NCBI RefSeq assembly: GCF_041902385.1
Contig: NZ_CP169244.1
Coordinates: forward strand, 2,790,001 to 2,854,000
DNA from: Arcticibacter sp041902385
GTDB taxonomy: Bacteria; Bacteroidota; Bacteroidia; Sphingobacteriales; Sphingobacteriaceae
Length of the DNA: 64,000 bases
Direction of reading: 5' to 3'
Positions 28,686 through 38,068 of the stretch are shown in pieces. The position numbers and the translations under genes were made by a program. How positions within the stretch are numbered: the stretch's first letter is position 1; each line of letters starts with the position of its first letter. The notes below the pieces were generated by a model, which was not told where the DNA came from, made no database searches, and saw nothing but the letters and a program-made list of their open reading frames with translations.

Positions 28686-29553
28686 TATTGAGGTAGGTTC
28701 TCTTGTAATCCAAGGGAGTCATTCCGGTTACTTTCTTGAAGTGGCGGTAGAAGTTTGAAACGTTATTAAAGCCGCATTCAAAGCAGATCACCTCCGTAGG
28801 CAGCTTATCCTCAATAAGAGCGCGACACGCATGGCTGATGCGGATCTCAATTAGAAAATCATAGTACGTTTTCTTGGTCATCAGCTTGAAGTACCTGCAA
28901 AATGAAGTGACGCTCAGGTTACTGAGCGACGAAATTTCTTCCAGGCTGATCTCTTTCTTATAATTGGAAAGCGTATAGTTATAAACTTTATTAAGCCTGA
29001 TATTATCGGTTTCGGTGGACTGTGCAAAGGTATGCTGACTTGTCGCGATTGTAGAATATTCCGTGGTTTCAGCCAATGTTTTCAGGATTGACAGCAGAAT
29101 GATGATCCGTTCAAGATTTGTAGCGTGAACAGCCGCAAACAGGAGCTCGCTTAATTTTTCTTTTGTGCCCCCCTGTATCACCATGCCCTGTCTGGCCTTC
29201 TCGAATAGCTTGGGGATCAGGTAGGCTTCGGGCAGGTTAAGGAAGTCTTTGCCGAGGCAGTCGGGCAGGAAATGAATGACGATTGCTTCGACCTCAAGTT
29301 CGGACTCGGGCTGAAAGTAATCTTCGTTGCATCTCCAGGTATGGGGAAGGTTCTCCCCGAGAAGAATTAGTTCTCCTGATGAAAAATTGCTGATATTATC
29401 CCCAATAAACCTCACGCCTTCGCCCTTAATCACGTACTGTATCTCAAGTTCGGGATGATAATGCCAGATAGTACCAAAGTTAGAGGCCCTATCATGCCTG
29501 ATGCTAAACGAGTTTTGCAGCTTGAGTGGTACTTTATGAAATAAGGGTTTCAT
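28678..29553 (-). CDS. AraC-family transcriptional regulator with cupin sensor domain
   Basis: This 291-residue regulator has an N-terminal cupin (HYHPELEIQYVIKGEGVRF; GELILLGENLPHTW) that would bind a sugar or related ligand, and a C-terminal double helix-turn-helix (ISLEEISSLSNLSVTSFCRYFK; then EVICFECGFNNVSNFYRHFKKVTG). It is transcribed divergently from the fucose-isomerase-family gene. AraC proteins bind paired direct-repeat half-sites 21 bases apart, the same geometry as the seven PUL sites, one of which lies in this very intergenic region. It is therefore a candidate for the regulator of those sites, though a distant hybrid two-component protein is equally possible. Confidence 0.9.
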   Translation of the reverse strand: MKPLFHKVPLKLQNSFSIRHDRASNFGTIWHYHPELEIQYVIKGEGVRFIGDNISNFSSGELILLGENLPHTWRCNEDYFQPESELEVEAIVIHFLPDCLGKDFLNLPEAYLIPKLFEKARQGMVIQGGTKEKLSELLFAAVHATNLERIIILLSILKTLAETTEYSTIATSQHTFAQSTETDNIRLNKVYNYTLSNYKKEISLEEISSLSNLSVTSFCRYFKLMTKKTYYDFLIEIRISHACRALIEDKLPTEVICFECGFNNVSNFYRHFKKVTGMTPLDYKRTYLNKL

Positions 29554-29585
29554 TCACAGTTCTATCTATACAACTAATCAAGCTT

Positions 29586-29614
29586 CAAATTTACGAAAAA
29601 TCGATTATCGCAAT
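29586..29614 (-). promoter_or_regulatory. Probable promoter of the araC-type gene
   Basis: On the minus strand TAAATTTG (29586-29593) matches TAnnTTTG. ATTG (29611-29614) lies 17 bases upstream as a possible -33 box. It ends 33 bases before the ATG and sits next to operator H. Confidence 0.5.
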
Positions 29615-29620
29615 GTTAAC

Positions 29621-29679
29621 ATCGTACAAAAATAGGATAACAACATGCAACAATAATATGACAGATGAATGCATATTTG
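29621..29679 (+). promoter_or_regulatory. PUL operator-promoter H
   Basis: The distal half-site ATCGTACAAAA (29621) sits in TAACATCGTACAA, 12 of 13 bases identical to site D. The -7-like box CATATTTG (29672-29679) lies at the same 51-base offset; site D has CATCTTTG there. The proximal half-site (29642, AACATGCAACA) is weak. It would drive the fucose-isomerase-family gene and could also affect the divergent araC-type gene. Confidence 0.6.
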
Positions 29680-29839
29680 TTCGGTTTTCCTTCCCGAATT
29701 ATATCGGGATTTTATTATAAACTAAAAACTATCGGCAGTACAAGCCGGCCTGTTAAACTGGAGGAGATCTGCAATCATCGTTCTCAACGTCAATTGTCAG
29801 GAACCTGCTTTAAACGCGAATTTTTCAAGTTATTATACA

Positions 29840-31459
29840 ATGTTGGAAGGAAAAATAAAAGAAGTCGTATTAATAGCAAGCGGAGACCTCCGTATTTCTG
29901 CTAATCAGGATTGCTGGGCTACTCAGGACGCTATGGAAAAGGCTTTGGCCGCTGCTATAGAGAAGCAGGGCTGGAAAGTGAAGCGTGCTCACGCATATAA
30001 CGAAGAGAAGAAGCATGGCTTTATTGATTCTCAGAAAATGGGCATGGAGGTGTTCAGAAATATTGACCCTGCTCAGCCTTTAATTGTTGCTGAGAGTGTA
30101 TGGCAGTACTCACACCACGTGCTGGCAGGACTTACTACCCATAAAGGTCCTATTTTGACAATAGCGAACTGGAGTGGCATGTGGCCTGGGCTTGTGGGTA
30201 TGCTTAATCTCAATGGTTCCCTTACAAAGGCCGGAGTAAAATATAGCACGTTATGGAGCGAGAACTTCGACGACGCGTTTTTCGTAGAAGGGTTGAGTGA
30301 GTGGCTGTCAACAGGCAATATCCGGCATGACCAGGGTCATGTGAAAGATTTCGATCTGGTAAAAATCCCACAGGCTGATGAACAGAAGGGAAGAGCATTT
30401 GCGCGTGCATTCAGGGACAAAAAGGCAATAATGGGCGTATTTGATGAAGGTTGTATGGGCATGTTTAATGCAATCGTTCCCGATGATCTTCTGCACGCTA
30501 CAGGAATATTTAAGGAGCGCCTGAGCCAGTCGGCACTCTATGCTGCGATGCGGACAGTGAAAGACGAGGAGGCAGAAGCTGTACTTGCCTGGATGCTGGA
30601 GCGGGGAATGACCTTCAACTGGGGAACGGATCCCAAAACCGAGCTGACCCGTGAGCAGACCCTTGAACAGTGTAAGATGTATATTGCTGCTTTGCGGATT
30701 GCCGACAACTTCGGTTGTGATACAATCGGAATTCAATATCAGCAGGGCTTAAAGGACCTTGCAGCTGCAAGTGACCTTACTGAAGGTTTGTTGAATACGA
30801 CGGAGCGTCCTCCGGTTTTTTCAGAAGATGGACGGGAGTTATACGCAGGTAAAGCGCTTCCCCACTTCAACGAAGTAGATGAATGTGCCGGTATAGACGG
30901 GCTTCTCACTTATCAGCTTTGGAACGAACTGGGACTTGAAGGGGATAATACGCTGCACGACCTCCGCTGGGGGCAGCACTTCAAGGGAGAAGGCGTAGAT
31001 GATTTTGTATGGGTGTTTCTCATTTCCGGAGCTGCGCCAGCTTCGCATTTTATTGGCGCTTATAAAGGAGCGCAGAGTTTAAGACAACCTCCGATGTTCT
31101 TCCCGTTTGGCGGGGGGACACTGAGAGGAGTAAGTAAACCAGGTGCAATCGTGTGGAGCAGGGTATTCGTGATGGACAACAAGCTGCACTGTGACCTTGG
31201 GGTAGGCGAGTGTGTTTATCTTCCGGAAGAAGAGACCGAGAGAAGATGGAAGGAGACCAACCCTCAGTGGCCGATTATGCACGCAGTGCTCGACGGGGTG
31301 ACGAGAGATCAGATGATGGCCCGTCACAAGGCGAACCATATACAGGTCGTTTATACACCCGATAAAGAGAAGGCAGAGCAGGCATGTCGCATAAAAGCTG
31401 CAGCTCTTGCAGAACTAGGTATAGAAGTGCACTTTTGCGGCAACGTGAGACTACAATAA
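29840..31459 (+). CDS. L-fucose isomerase-family aldose-ketose isomerase
   Basis: This 539-residue cytoplasmic protein belongs to the L-fucose/L-arabinose isomerase superfamily, which interconvert aldoses and ketoses with Mn2+. Visible blocks are GPILTIANWSGMWPGLVGML, MGVFDEGCMGMFNAIVPDD, FGCDTIGIQYQQGLKDL and, near the C-terminus, ARHKANHIQVVY, where a metal-binding histidine is expected. FucI acts on L-fucose and D-arabinose; in this locus L-fucose or L-galactose are natural candidates. No kinase or aldolase for the product is in the window apart from the DapA-like protein. It has a leader of about 160 bases behind operator H. Confidence 0.82.
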   Translation: MLEGKIKEVVLIASGDLRISANQDCWATQDAMEKALAAAIEKQGWKVKRAHAYNEEKKHGFIDSQKMGMEVFRNIDPAQPLIVAESVWQYSHHVLAGLTTHKGPILTIANWSGMWPGLVGMLNLNGSLTKAGVKYSTLWSENFDDAFFVEGLSEWLSTGNIRHDQGHVKDFDLVKIPQADEQKGRAFARAFRDKKAIMGVFDEGCMGMFNAIVPDDLLHATGIFKERLSQSALYAAMRTVKDEEAEAVLAWMLERGMTFNWGTDPKTELTREQTLEQCKMYIAALRIADNFGCDTIGIQYQQGLKDLAAASDLTEGLLNTTERPPVFSEDGRELYAGKALPHFNEVDECAGIDGLLTYQLWNELGLEGDNTLHDLRWGQHFKGEGVDDFVWVFLISGAAPASHFIGAYKGAQSLRQPPMFFPFGGGTLRGVSKPGAIVWSRVFVMDNKLHCDLGVGECVYLPEEETERRWKETNPQWPIMHAVLDGVTRDQMMARHKANHIQVVYTPDKEKAEQACRIKAAALAELGIEVHFCGNVRLQ

Positions 31460-31482
31460 TTAAACTACACATAACACACATA

Positions 31483-32166
31483 ATGAACAATTGGTTAAGG
31501 ACTGTTGCGGTTGCATTGTTAATCACGTCAGGAGTTTCCGGGCTCCAGGCACAGGAACAGAAGAAGACGGAAAATCAGGAGGCGGAGTACACCCGCGTCA
31601 TCACACAGCGTGCGGATAAGATCGTCGTTACTCTCGGTATCGCAGACCAGGAAAAAGCTGCCAAAGTACGCGATATCATTGCGAATCAGTATCGCAGTTT
31701 AAACGATCTGCAGGAAGAAAAGAAGGCCAAAGTGAGAAGCCTGAAAGAGGAGGCCGGGAATGACAAGGCTACAGTGGAAGCAAAGATGAAGAAAGTGGAA
31801 GAAGCGCAGGACAAGAAGATAAGCAAGCTCCACGATAAATATATTTCGAAACTTTCAAAAGAACTTAATGAAGAACAGGTAGCGAAAGTTAAGGACGGCA
31901 TGACCTTTAACGTTCTTCCTATCACCTACAAGGGTTATTTGGAAATGCTGCCTTCACTTACAGAAAAGCAAAAAGCTCAGATCCTGGCATACCTGACAGA
32001 AGCCAGAGAGCATGCAATCGATGCCGAGTCTGCAGAGAAGAAACATTGGTGGTTCGGAAAATACAAGGGCCGGATCAATAATTATCTGGTTGCAGAGGGG
32101 ATTGATACCAAGACGGCCCGGGAGATCTGGGAAAAGAAGCTGAAGGAACGTCAGCAAGCGAAATAA
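31483..32166 (+). CDS. DUF3826 periplasmic protein (copy 1)
   Basis: This 227-residue protein has a signal peptide (MNNWLRTVAVALLITSG ... LQAQ). The mature part is almost wholly helical and charged, with a coiled-coil-like central stretch (EEKKAKVRSLKEEAGNDKA) and a YKGYLEMLPSLTEKQKAQI block shared with the second copy at 57067. DUF3826 proteins occur in Bacteroidota PULs; no function is known to me. It starts 23 bases after the isomerase gene, so it is co-transcribed with it. Confidence 0.82.
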   Translation: MNNWLRTVAVALLITSGVSGLQAQEQKKTENQEAEYTRVITQRADKIVVTLGIADQEKAAKVRDIIANQYRSLNDLQEEKKAKVRSLKEEAGNDKATVEAKMKKVEEAQDKKISKLHDKYISKLSKELNEEQVAKVKDGMTFNVLPITYKGYLEMLPSLTEKQKAQILAYLTEAREHAIDAESAEKKHWWFGKYKGRINNYLVAEGIDTKTAREIWEKKLKERQQAK

Positions 32167-32179
32167 TGCCGATGGTAAG

Positions 32180-32238
32180 ATCCTATAGTATCATGAAAAA
32201 ATGATATAGGAAAACCGTTCATTCTGTAGGTATTTTTG
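32180..32238 (+). promoter_or_regulatory. PUL operator-promoter C (susCD)
   Basis: Half-sites ATCCTATAGTA (32180) and ATGATATAGGA (32201) share ATNNTATAGNA and are 21 bases apart. The -7 box TATTTTTG is at 32231-32238. It lies 304 bases before the susC ATG, leaving an unusually long leader. Confidence 0.82.
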
Positions 32239-32351
32239 AGATATCAGCTGTTTCTGACCAGTATAAACACGCGAAATTATTGTACTTTTTAAACTGATTA
32301 CGAGAGGCAAGAAAGATTGAAAGAATAGAAAAGTATCCACGATAAATTTGG

Positions 32352-32383
32352 AAAACTGGCAAGCATTAGTCTTGTCGGTTTTT
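32352..32383 (+). terminator. Hairpin with T-run in the susC leader (possible attenuator)
   Basis: AAAACTGGCAAG (32352-32363) pairs with CTTGTCGGTTTT (32371-32382) around a 7-base loop, 10 of 12 positions plus one G-T, and ends in T5. It has terminator form and sits between operator C and the susC start, so it would act on the susC transcript itself. No other gene lies in this 376-base gap. Confidence 0.55.
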
Positions 32384-32542
32384 CATTCCATCCGAGTAAA
32401 ATAAATTAAAGTATGTCATAGAAGCGAATCAATAAGGAGTAAAAACAGACCGCATTTAGACCGGTCAGCCCCTTATCAAGGTGCCTTCCCATAAGGCGCA
32501 CGGGGAGTTATCTGACTAAAAAAAGAGTAAACGAAAAGGAAC

Positions 32543-35500
32543 ATGAAAAAAAACTTACAAATGCAATTTTACCGGAACAAAGGCCTCAAGGTTGTTTGCT
32601 TCGGCTTATTGTTATCCGGAATGGTTCCTGGCGCAGTATACGCCGGAAGCCCCGGAATTTCACGTCTTACGGCAGAGGCCAGTGCAAGGGTTAATGTGAC
32701 AGGTACAGTTACCGACAGCAAGGGCGAGCCTTTACCCGGCGTTTCGGTAAAGATCAAAGGAACTAACGCTGGAACGAGCACCGACGTTAACGGGGTGTTC
32801 AGACTGAACCTGCCAACAGGAAACGAGACCCTTGTTATTACTTACATTGGCTTCAAGTCCCAGGAAGTAGGTGTTGGCGGAAAGACAAATATTATTGTAA
32901 AGATGATGGAGGACTCCAAAGCGCTGGATGAAGTTGTGGTAGTAGGCTATGGAGTACAGAAGAGAGCACACTTAACGGGGTCTGTTGTAGATATCAAGGC
33001 TGCTGAGGTTGCTGACCTGCCAGTAACAAACATTGGCGCCGCTTTGTCAGGGCGGCTTCAAGGCGTTGGTGTAAGTGGAGGAAACTCGCGGCCTGGTGCA
33101 AAGGCAACGCTTACAGTTAGAACTCCGATAGCTGGGCAATCATCTCCATTATATGTTATAGACGGAGTTATTCAAATGGACGGTCAAAATCAGCCGGATG
33201 CAACTTTGTTCAATAATTTGGATCCTGCTGAAATCGAAAGTATTTCCGTTTTGAAGGACGCTTCTGCAGCTGTATATGGTGTGAGAGGTGGAGCGGGCGT
33301 TGTTTTGGTAACGACGAAGAAAGGCAAAGTGGGTAAGCCACGGATCTCTTATAATGGATCAGTAGCTATTAATGATGAAGCGTATAGAACAAAGATGATG
33401 AGCGCCTATCAGTTCGCTCAATACTTCAATGTTATGAATGGGCCTAATGGAGCTAATCAAACGGCAACTAATGGTACTGCTTATCGCAATGCTTTCTTTA
33501 GTGACGATGAGCTGGAAGCATTTGGTAAGCTAAATTACAACTGGCTAGACGATGCGTGGTCGTCAAGCTACAGTACTCGCCACAACATTAGCGTAAGCGG
33601 CGGAGCGGAAAAAGCGACATATTTTGGAAGTGTAGGATACACCAAGCAGAACGGAAATCTGGGAACACTTGACTACCACAGGTGGAATTTTAGGGCCGGA
33701 ACGGATGTGGAAGTGGCCTCCAATTTAAAGGTGTCTTTACAAGTATCTGGTAATAACGATGATCAGGTGAAAACTTTTAACAAGGTTTCTGGTGAGGGAG
33801 TAGAAGACGATTACAAGAACCTGCTTCTGACTCCTCGTTATATCCCTCCTTATATAAACGGACGGCCGGTTAGACTCCCCGGCACCAACAATGACTTATC
33901 TAGGTATCATTTTTATGAGTTACAGCGCTTGGGAAATCTCGCTGAAACGGAAGGCAAGTTCTCTACAGTAAATCTGTCAGCTGAATATAAAGTTCCATTT
34001 ATAAAAGGTTTGGTCGCTAAAGGATCGTATGCTAGAAATAACTCAAGTTCTCGCGGTTCTCAGGTTGGAACGAAGTACACTATATACCAGTTTACTGGAG
34101 TAGGCGGAAATGGTCACCTTTATAAAGATGCTACTGAGTCATCACCTGTTACGGTCAGTAATGGAAATCGACTTTACTTCTCTAATTTAAATACCAGTAA
34201 TACCCAAATGAACTTCATCCTGAACTATGATAGGCAATTTGGAAAGCACAGTGTTTCGGGGTTATTTACTGTAGAGAAAGGCGAAGCTGACAGTAAGCAA
34301 GAGGACGTATGGAGAAATGATCCAATCCAAGGTACTAACGGACAATTTAACACAGCATTCGGCACATACGAGGGTAGAACTCTTAGAAATGAGTCGGGAG
34401 CCCTAGGGTATATCGGGCGAGTAAATTATCGCTATGCTGAAAAGTACCTTGTTGAGTTACTTTTCCGGACTGATGCATCAACTAAGTTCGCACCCGAAAA
34501 TTATTGGGGTAAGTTTTATTCTGGTTCTGTTGGATGGGTTGTTTCAGAAGAAGACTTCTTTAAAGTGCCTGCTATAAATTTCCTTAAACTTAGATATGCT
34601 GCTGGATTAACAGGTAGTGACCCATTTCTTGCATGGGCATGGAAAAATCGTTACACACTTGAAGAAGGTAAGGGCGCCGTGTTTGGAGGAAATGGCAATA
34701 GCTCCAATAGTATAAAGATGGGAGTAACTGCTAATCCTAATGCAACTTGGACTCAAGAGTTTAAGAATAACCTCGGTATAGACGCGAGATTCCTTAATGA
34801 GAGACTTTCTGCAACTATCGAGGGATATTATAACTATGCTTCTGACCTATTGGTGCAAAGGGTTGGTAGCGTTCCTGTAACCGTTGGTGGATCTGTTGCT
34901 CAAGAGAATTACGGTAAGGCAAATGCATTTGGATATGAAATTGAGTTAGGCTGGAATGCTAAAGCAGGTCGAGATTTTAATTATGGAGTTAGTGCCCGCT
35001 TTAATTGGGGAGATAACAAAGTTGTAAAGGGGGACTTCAACCCAATTGATGTTAAATATCCATGGAAGCAGCACCCCGGTGCTTCTAGTGATATTGGCAA
35101 ATGGGGATGGGATTATTTGGGAATGTTTAAATCTCAGGAAGAGATCCAGGCTTATTATGACACTTATCATCCAACTTCCATTTTTGACGTCCCAATCCGT
35201 TCTGTAGCTGATCTCAAGCCAGGGATGCTATACTACCGCGACGTCCGCGGACCTCTGCAGTCAGACGGAACTTTTGCTGCGCCGGACGGAATTATAGATG
35301 ATAATGATCAGATTCAACTTAAGAAAAAGGCTGAAAACCACTACGGATATGGAATGACCTTAAAAGCAGGGTACAAAGGGTTTACTTTTGATTGCGTTCT
35401 TGCCGGTAGTTTTGGGGGATGGTCTGAGAAGGGTGAAAGAAAGAAACTGAACAATGACATAAGCAGAGTGTTTACCAGTCTACCAGAGATATGGGGAGAT

Positions 35501-35806
35501 GTATACGATCCCGTAATAAACCCATCTGGCTCAATGCCGAATCCAAACTGGGACAAGATTTACGACAAGTCTTCTAAATTCTGGGAAGTAAGTGCCTTTA
35601 GAATGCGTATTGCGAGCATAAACCTAGGGTATACTATTCCGAAAAAGATAACTGAAAAGATGCATGTGGGGAATGCCCGGCTGTATTTCACTGGTATAAA
35701 TCCGTTTAATCTATATAATCCTTACGGTTATAAAGATCCATCTGTTGCTTGGGATGCATATCCAGCTCTTAAGACTTACTCATTTGGTCTGAATTTAACA
35801 CTATAA
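32543..35806 (+). CDS. SusC/RagA-family TonB-linked outer-membrane transporter
   Basis: This 1087-residue TonB-dependent channel imports oligosaccharides together with its SusD partner. A long signal peptide is followed by a carboxypeptidase-regulatory-like domain (VTGTVTDSKGEPLPGVSVKI, about residues 52-71), the Ton box region (KALDEVVVVGYGVQKR), the plug (SISVLKDASAAVYGVRGG) and a 22-strand barrel ending in the aromatic-rich LKTYSFGLNLTL. There is no STN domain, so regulation is by a cytoplasmic-signal or two-component regulator, not an anti-sigma relay. Codon use in its second half is more AT-rich than in flanking genes. It stands behind operator C. Confidence 0.96.
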   Translation: MKKNLQMQFYRNKGLKVVCFGLLLSGMVPGAVYAGSPGISRLTAEASARVNVTGTVTDSKGEPLPGVSVKIKGTNAGTSTDVNGVFRLNLPTGNETLVITYIGFKSQEVGVGGKTNIIVKMMEDSKALDEVVVVGYGVQKRAHLTGSVVDIKAAEVADLPVTNIGAALSGRLQGVGVSGGNSRPGAKATLTVRTPIAGQSSPLYVIDGVIQMDGQNQPDATLFNNLDPAEIESISVLKDASAAVYGVRGGAGVVLVTTKKGKVGKPRISYNGSVAINDEAYRTKMMSAYQFAQYFNVMNGPNGANQTATNGTAYRNAFFSDDELEAFGKLNYNWLDDAWSSSYSTRHNISVSGGAEKATYFGSVGYTKQNGNLGTLDYHRWNFRAGTDVEVASNLKVSLQVSGNNDDQVKTFNKVSGEGVEDDYKNLLLTPRYIPPYINGRPVRLPGTNNDLSRYHFYELQRLGNLAETEGKFSTVNLSAEYKVPFIKGLVAKGSYARNNSSSRGSQVGTKYTIYQFTGVGGNGHLYKDATESSPVTVSNGNRLYFSNLNTSNTQMNFILNYDRQFGKHSVSGLFTVEKGEADSKQEDVWRNDPIQGTNGQFNTAFGTYEGRTLRNESGALGYIGRVNYRYAEKYLVELLFRTDASTKFAPENYWGKFYSGSVGWVVSEEDFFKVPAINFLKLRYAAGLTGSDPFLAWAWKNRYTLEEGKGAVFGGNGNSSNSIKMGVTANPNATWTQEFKNNLGIDARFLNERLSATIEGYYNYASDLLVQRVGSVPVTVGGSVAQENYGKANAFGYEIELGWNAKAGRDFNYGVSARFNWGDNKVVKGDFNPIDVKYPWKQHPGASSDIGKWGWDYLGMFKSQEEIQAYYDTYHPTSIFDVPIRSVADLKPGMLYYRDVRGPLQSDGTFAAPDGIIDDNDQIQLKKKAENHYGYGMTLKAGYKGFTFDCVLAGSFGGWSEKGERKKLNNDISRVFTSLPEIWGDVYDPVINPSGSMPNPNWDKIYDKSSKFWEVSAFRMRIASINLGYTIPKKITEKMHVGNARLYFTGINPFNLYNPYGYKDPSVAWDAYPALKTYSFGLNLTL

Positions 35807-35831
35807 TAGTCAATATTAACGATAAAAAGAC

Positions 35832-37826
35832 ATGAGAATTAGTAGATATTTATATATGCTGGCAGCTGTAATCGCTGTGGCTACCAGTTGTAAGGATGAC
35901 TTTCTGCAGGAGAAGAGGGATTATGGTGCTGTTGACGAGTCTGTTTTCAAAGAGCCGGTCTTGGCCCAAGCATATGTTGATTATATTTATGGGTTATTTC
36001 TTCCAGCAAATAATGCACAGTCGTTTGTGGCCAACCAGTCAGCAACCGAGAATGGTTCTTATAATAACGATTTTACACAAACGACTGAAGAGCTGGGAGG
36101 TGAGACGAATTGGAATAAAATTTGGCCGAAGATCTCTTATGAGTTTGCGCATGCTAATCCATACTTCGGACAAAGAATGGGAACAAGCATTGCGAACAAT
36201 ACATGGACCAGGTTAAGGCAAATAAATTTGTTCTTAACTGAAGTCGATAAGTATGGGATGGCGGACGATGTTAAGAATAAGCTAAAAGGACAACTGTATT
36301 TCTGGCGCGCTTGGCAGTATTTTCAGCTATGGAGGCTTTATGGCGGTGTACCTCTCATTTTGAACGTTCAAGCTCCAGTCAGCGGCGAGGAGAGTAGTAG
36401 AGTTGCCCGTAGTTCCTCTGAGGCAACCCTTAACCAGATTATTTCGGACCTTGATCAGGCTCAGAGCTTACTGCCCGGCGTATGGACTGGAGCAGACTGG
36501 GGGCGGATTACTAGTGGTGCTGCAGCAGCGATGAAGGGGAGAGTATTATTGACCTGGGCCAGCCCGCTCTTTAACAGAAATGATGATAAATCTCGTTGGC
36601 AAAAAGCCTATGAGGCGAATCTCGCCGCGAAGAACTTGCTGGAAGCTAATGGATTTGGTCTGTACAGGACAGGCTCCCTTGCGAATGCAACAGCCTGGGG
36701 CAATATGTTTTTGCAAGAAGGGAGTGTAGCTAATAATCCAGAGGCAGTTATAGTCTTTGGCTTTAATAATGTGCAAACTGGGAATGCGCAGAAGAACAAT
36801 GGCTGGGAACAAGCAATACGTCCAAGGTCCACCGGTGGCAATGGATCAATTTCGCCGACTCGCGAAATGGTTGAGTCTTTTCCTATGAAAGATGGTAAAA
36901 TGCCGGGAAAATCTACATACGCCTATGATGTGAATAAGTTTTATAAGAACCGAGATCCTCGTTTTTACAAAACCTTTGTTTACACAGGGGCATCCTGGCC
37001 TTATGTTGGAACAGCAGGCACCGTCAACTTTAGATTATGGAACTACGTTTGGAAAAAGACTGCCACGGCGGCAGGGTATGACGGTTTTGCGGAGACCAAT
37101 CCCAATAGCAGTGGCGTCTATATTTGTAAAGGAAGTAGTGCAAACGCCTCCAATGCCCTCGGAAACTTCAACTTTAGCGGTACCGATTTTATGGAAATGC
37201 GTTTTGCCGAAGTGATTTTAAACTTGGCAGAATCTGCCATTGGAGTTGATAAGTTGGCGGAGGGACGGGATCTCATTAAGGTTATTAGAGACCGTGCAGG
37301 GGTCGAAAACTTAGACGGAAGCTATGGTCTAAGTGACGCTGTTAGCCGAGATGATCTTTTTGCAGCAGTTTTGAATGAACGCAAGGTTGAGTTTGCATAT
37401 GAAGGTAAACGCTTTTGGGATCTTAGGAGATGGATGCTCTTTGGAGAAAGCGATGAAAGCAAGGCTATTTTAAATCGTTTACATATGACAGGCCTAAATG
37501 GGACAAGAAGGACTGGATACTGGATCGTTGTGAAGAAAGCGGATGGAACCGACTATACAGGTTCAAGCAATCCGTTAGTTGCTGGTTCTGGTGCATTAGC
37601 AGATCGTGAGAATACTGCTATTGACGAGTTATACGATAAGTACTTCAAGGTGGTAGTTAAGGATGATGTTGATCCTATTAATCCTCCAGGATGGAAGTTT
37701 ACTTGGTATAAAGAGTACTACTTCTTCGGTCTGAATCAAAATGTTCTTACTAGCTCCCCATACTTAGAGCAAACAGTCGGATGGAACAGCCTTAACGGTA
37801 TGGGAACTTTTGATCCCTTGAAATAA
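35832..37826 (+). CDS. SusD/RagB-family surface glycan-binding lipoprotein
   Basis: This 664-residue lipoprotein lids the SusC channel and captures glycan at the cell surface. The lipobox is AVATSC at residues 15-20, followed by KDDFLQEKRDYGAVDESVF, a typical SusD start. Family blocks include YFWRAWQYFQLWRLYGGVPL (near residue 155) and the C-terminal RDDLFAAVLNERKVEFAYEGKRFWDLRRW. It starts 25 bases after susC and is closed by a strong terminator. It is rather long for the family (about 500-650). Confidence 0.95.
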   Translation: MRISRYLYMLAAVIAVATSCKDDFLQEKRDYGAVDESVFKEPVLAQAYVDYIYGLFLPANNAQSFVANQSATENGSYNNDFTQTTEELGGETNWNKIWPKISYEFAHANPYFGQRMGTSIANNTWTRLRQINLFLTEVDKYGMADDVKNKLKGQLYFWRAWQYFQLWRLYGGVPLILNVQAPVSGEESSRVARSSSEATLNQIISDLDQAQSLLPGVWTGADWGRITSGAAAAMKGRVLLTWASPLFNRNDDKSRWQKAYEANLAAKNLLEANGFGLYRTGSLANATAWGNMFLQEGSVANNPEAVIVFGFNNVQTGNAQKNNGWEQAIRPRSTGGNGSISPTREMVESFPMKDGKMPGKSTYAYDVNKFYKNRDPRFYKTFVYTGASWPYVGTAGTVNFRLWNYVWKKTATAAGYDGFAETNPNSSGVYICKGSSANASNALGNFNFSGTDFMEMRFAEVILNLAESAIGVDKLAEGRDLIKVIRDRAGVENLDGSYGLSDAVSRDDLFAAVLNERKVEFAYEGKRFWDLRRWMLFGESDESKAILNRLHMTGLNGTRRTGYWIVVKKADGTDYTGSSNPLVAGSGALADRENTAIDELYDKYFKVVVKDDVDPINPPGWKFTWYKEYYFFGLNQNVLTSSPYLEQTVGWNSLNGMGTFDPLK

Positions 37827-37850
37827 TAAAAATTAAAATTAAAATAAAGA

Positions 37851-37887
37851 AACGACTGCCGGAGAGTATCGGGCAGTCGTTTTTTTT
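37851..37887 (+). terminator. Intrinsic terminator of the susCD operon
   Basis: AACGACTGCC pairs with GGCAGTCGTT around a 10-base loop and runs into T8. It is the strongest terminator in the window and directly precedes operator D. Confidence 0.9.
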
Positions 37888-37908
37888 AGTCCTTTCTCCT
37901 TTGCTAAC

Positions 37909-37967
37909 ATCCTACAATACCAAGAGAAAATGGTATATAAAAGGCGCTTTTTCTTGATGCATCTTTG
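37909..37967 (+). promoter_or_regulatory. PUL operator-promoter D
   Basis: Half-sites ATCCTACAATA (37909) and ATGGTATATAA (37930) are 21 bases apart, and the -7-like box CATCTTTG is at 37960-37967. A dyad ATACCA/TGGTAT also spans the centre. It drives the first pectate lyase gene, whose ATG lies 101 bases on. Confidence 0.78.
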
Positions 37968-38068
37968 AATTATAGTACTTTCTAACCAAAGTCTGTTGCC
38001 TGGCTTATTTTTACACGTAAAGGTTTAGAAGAAACACACTTAGTCAATTATACAGTTCAAATTAAACG

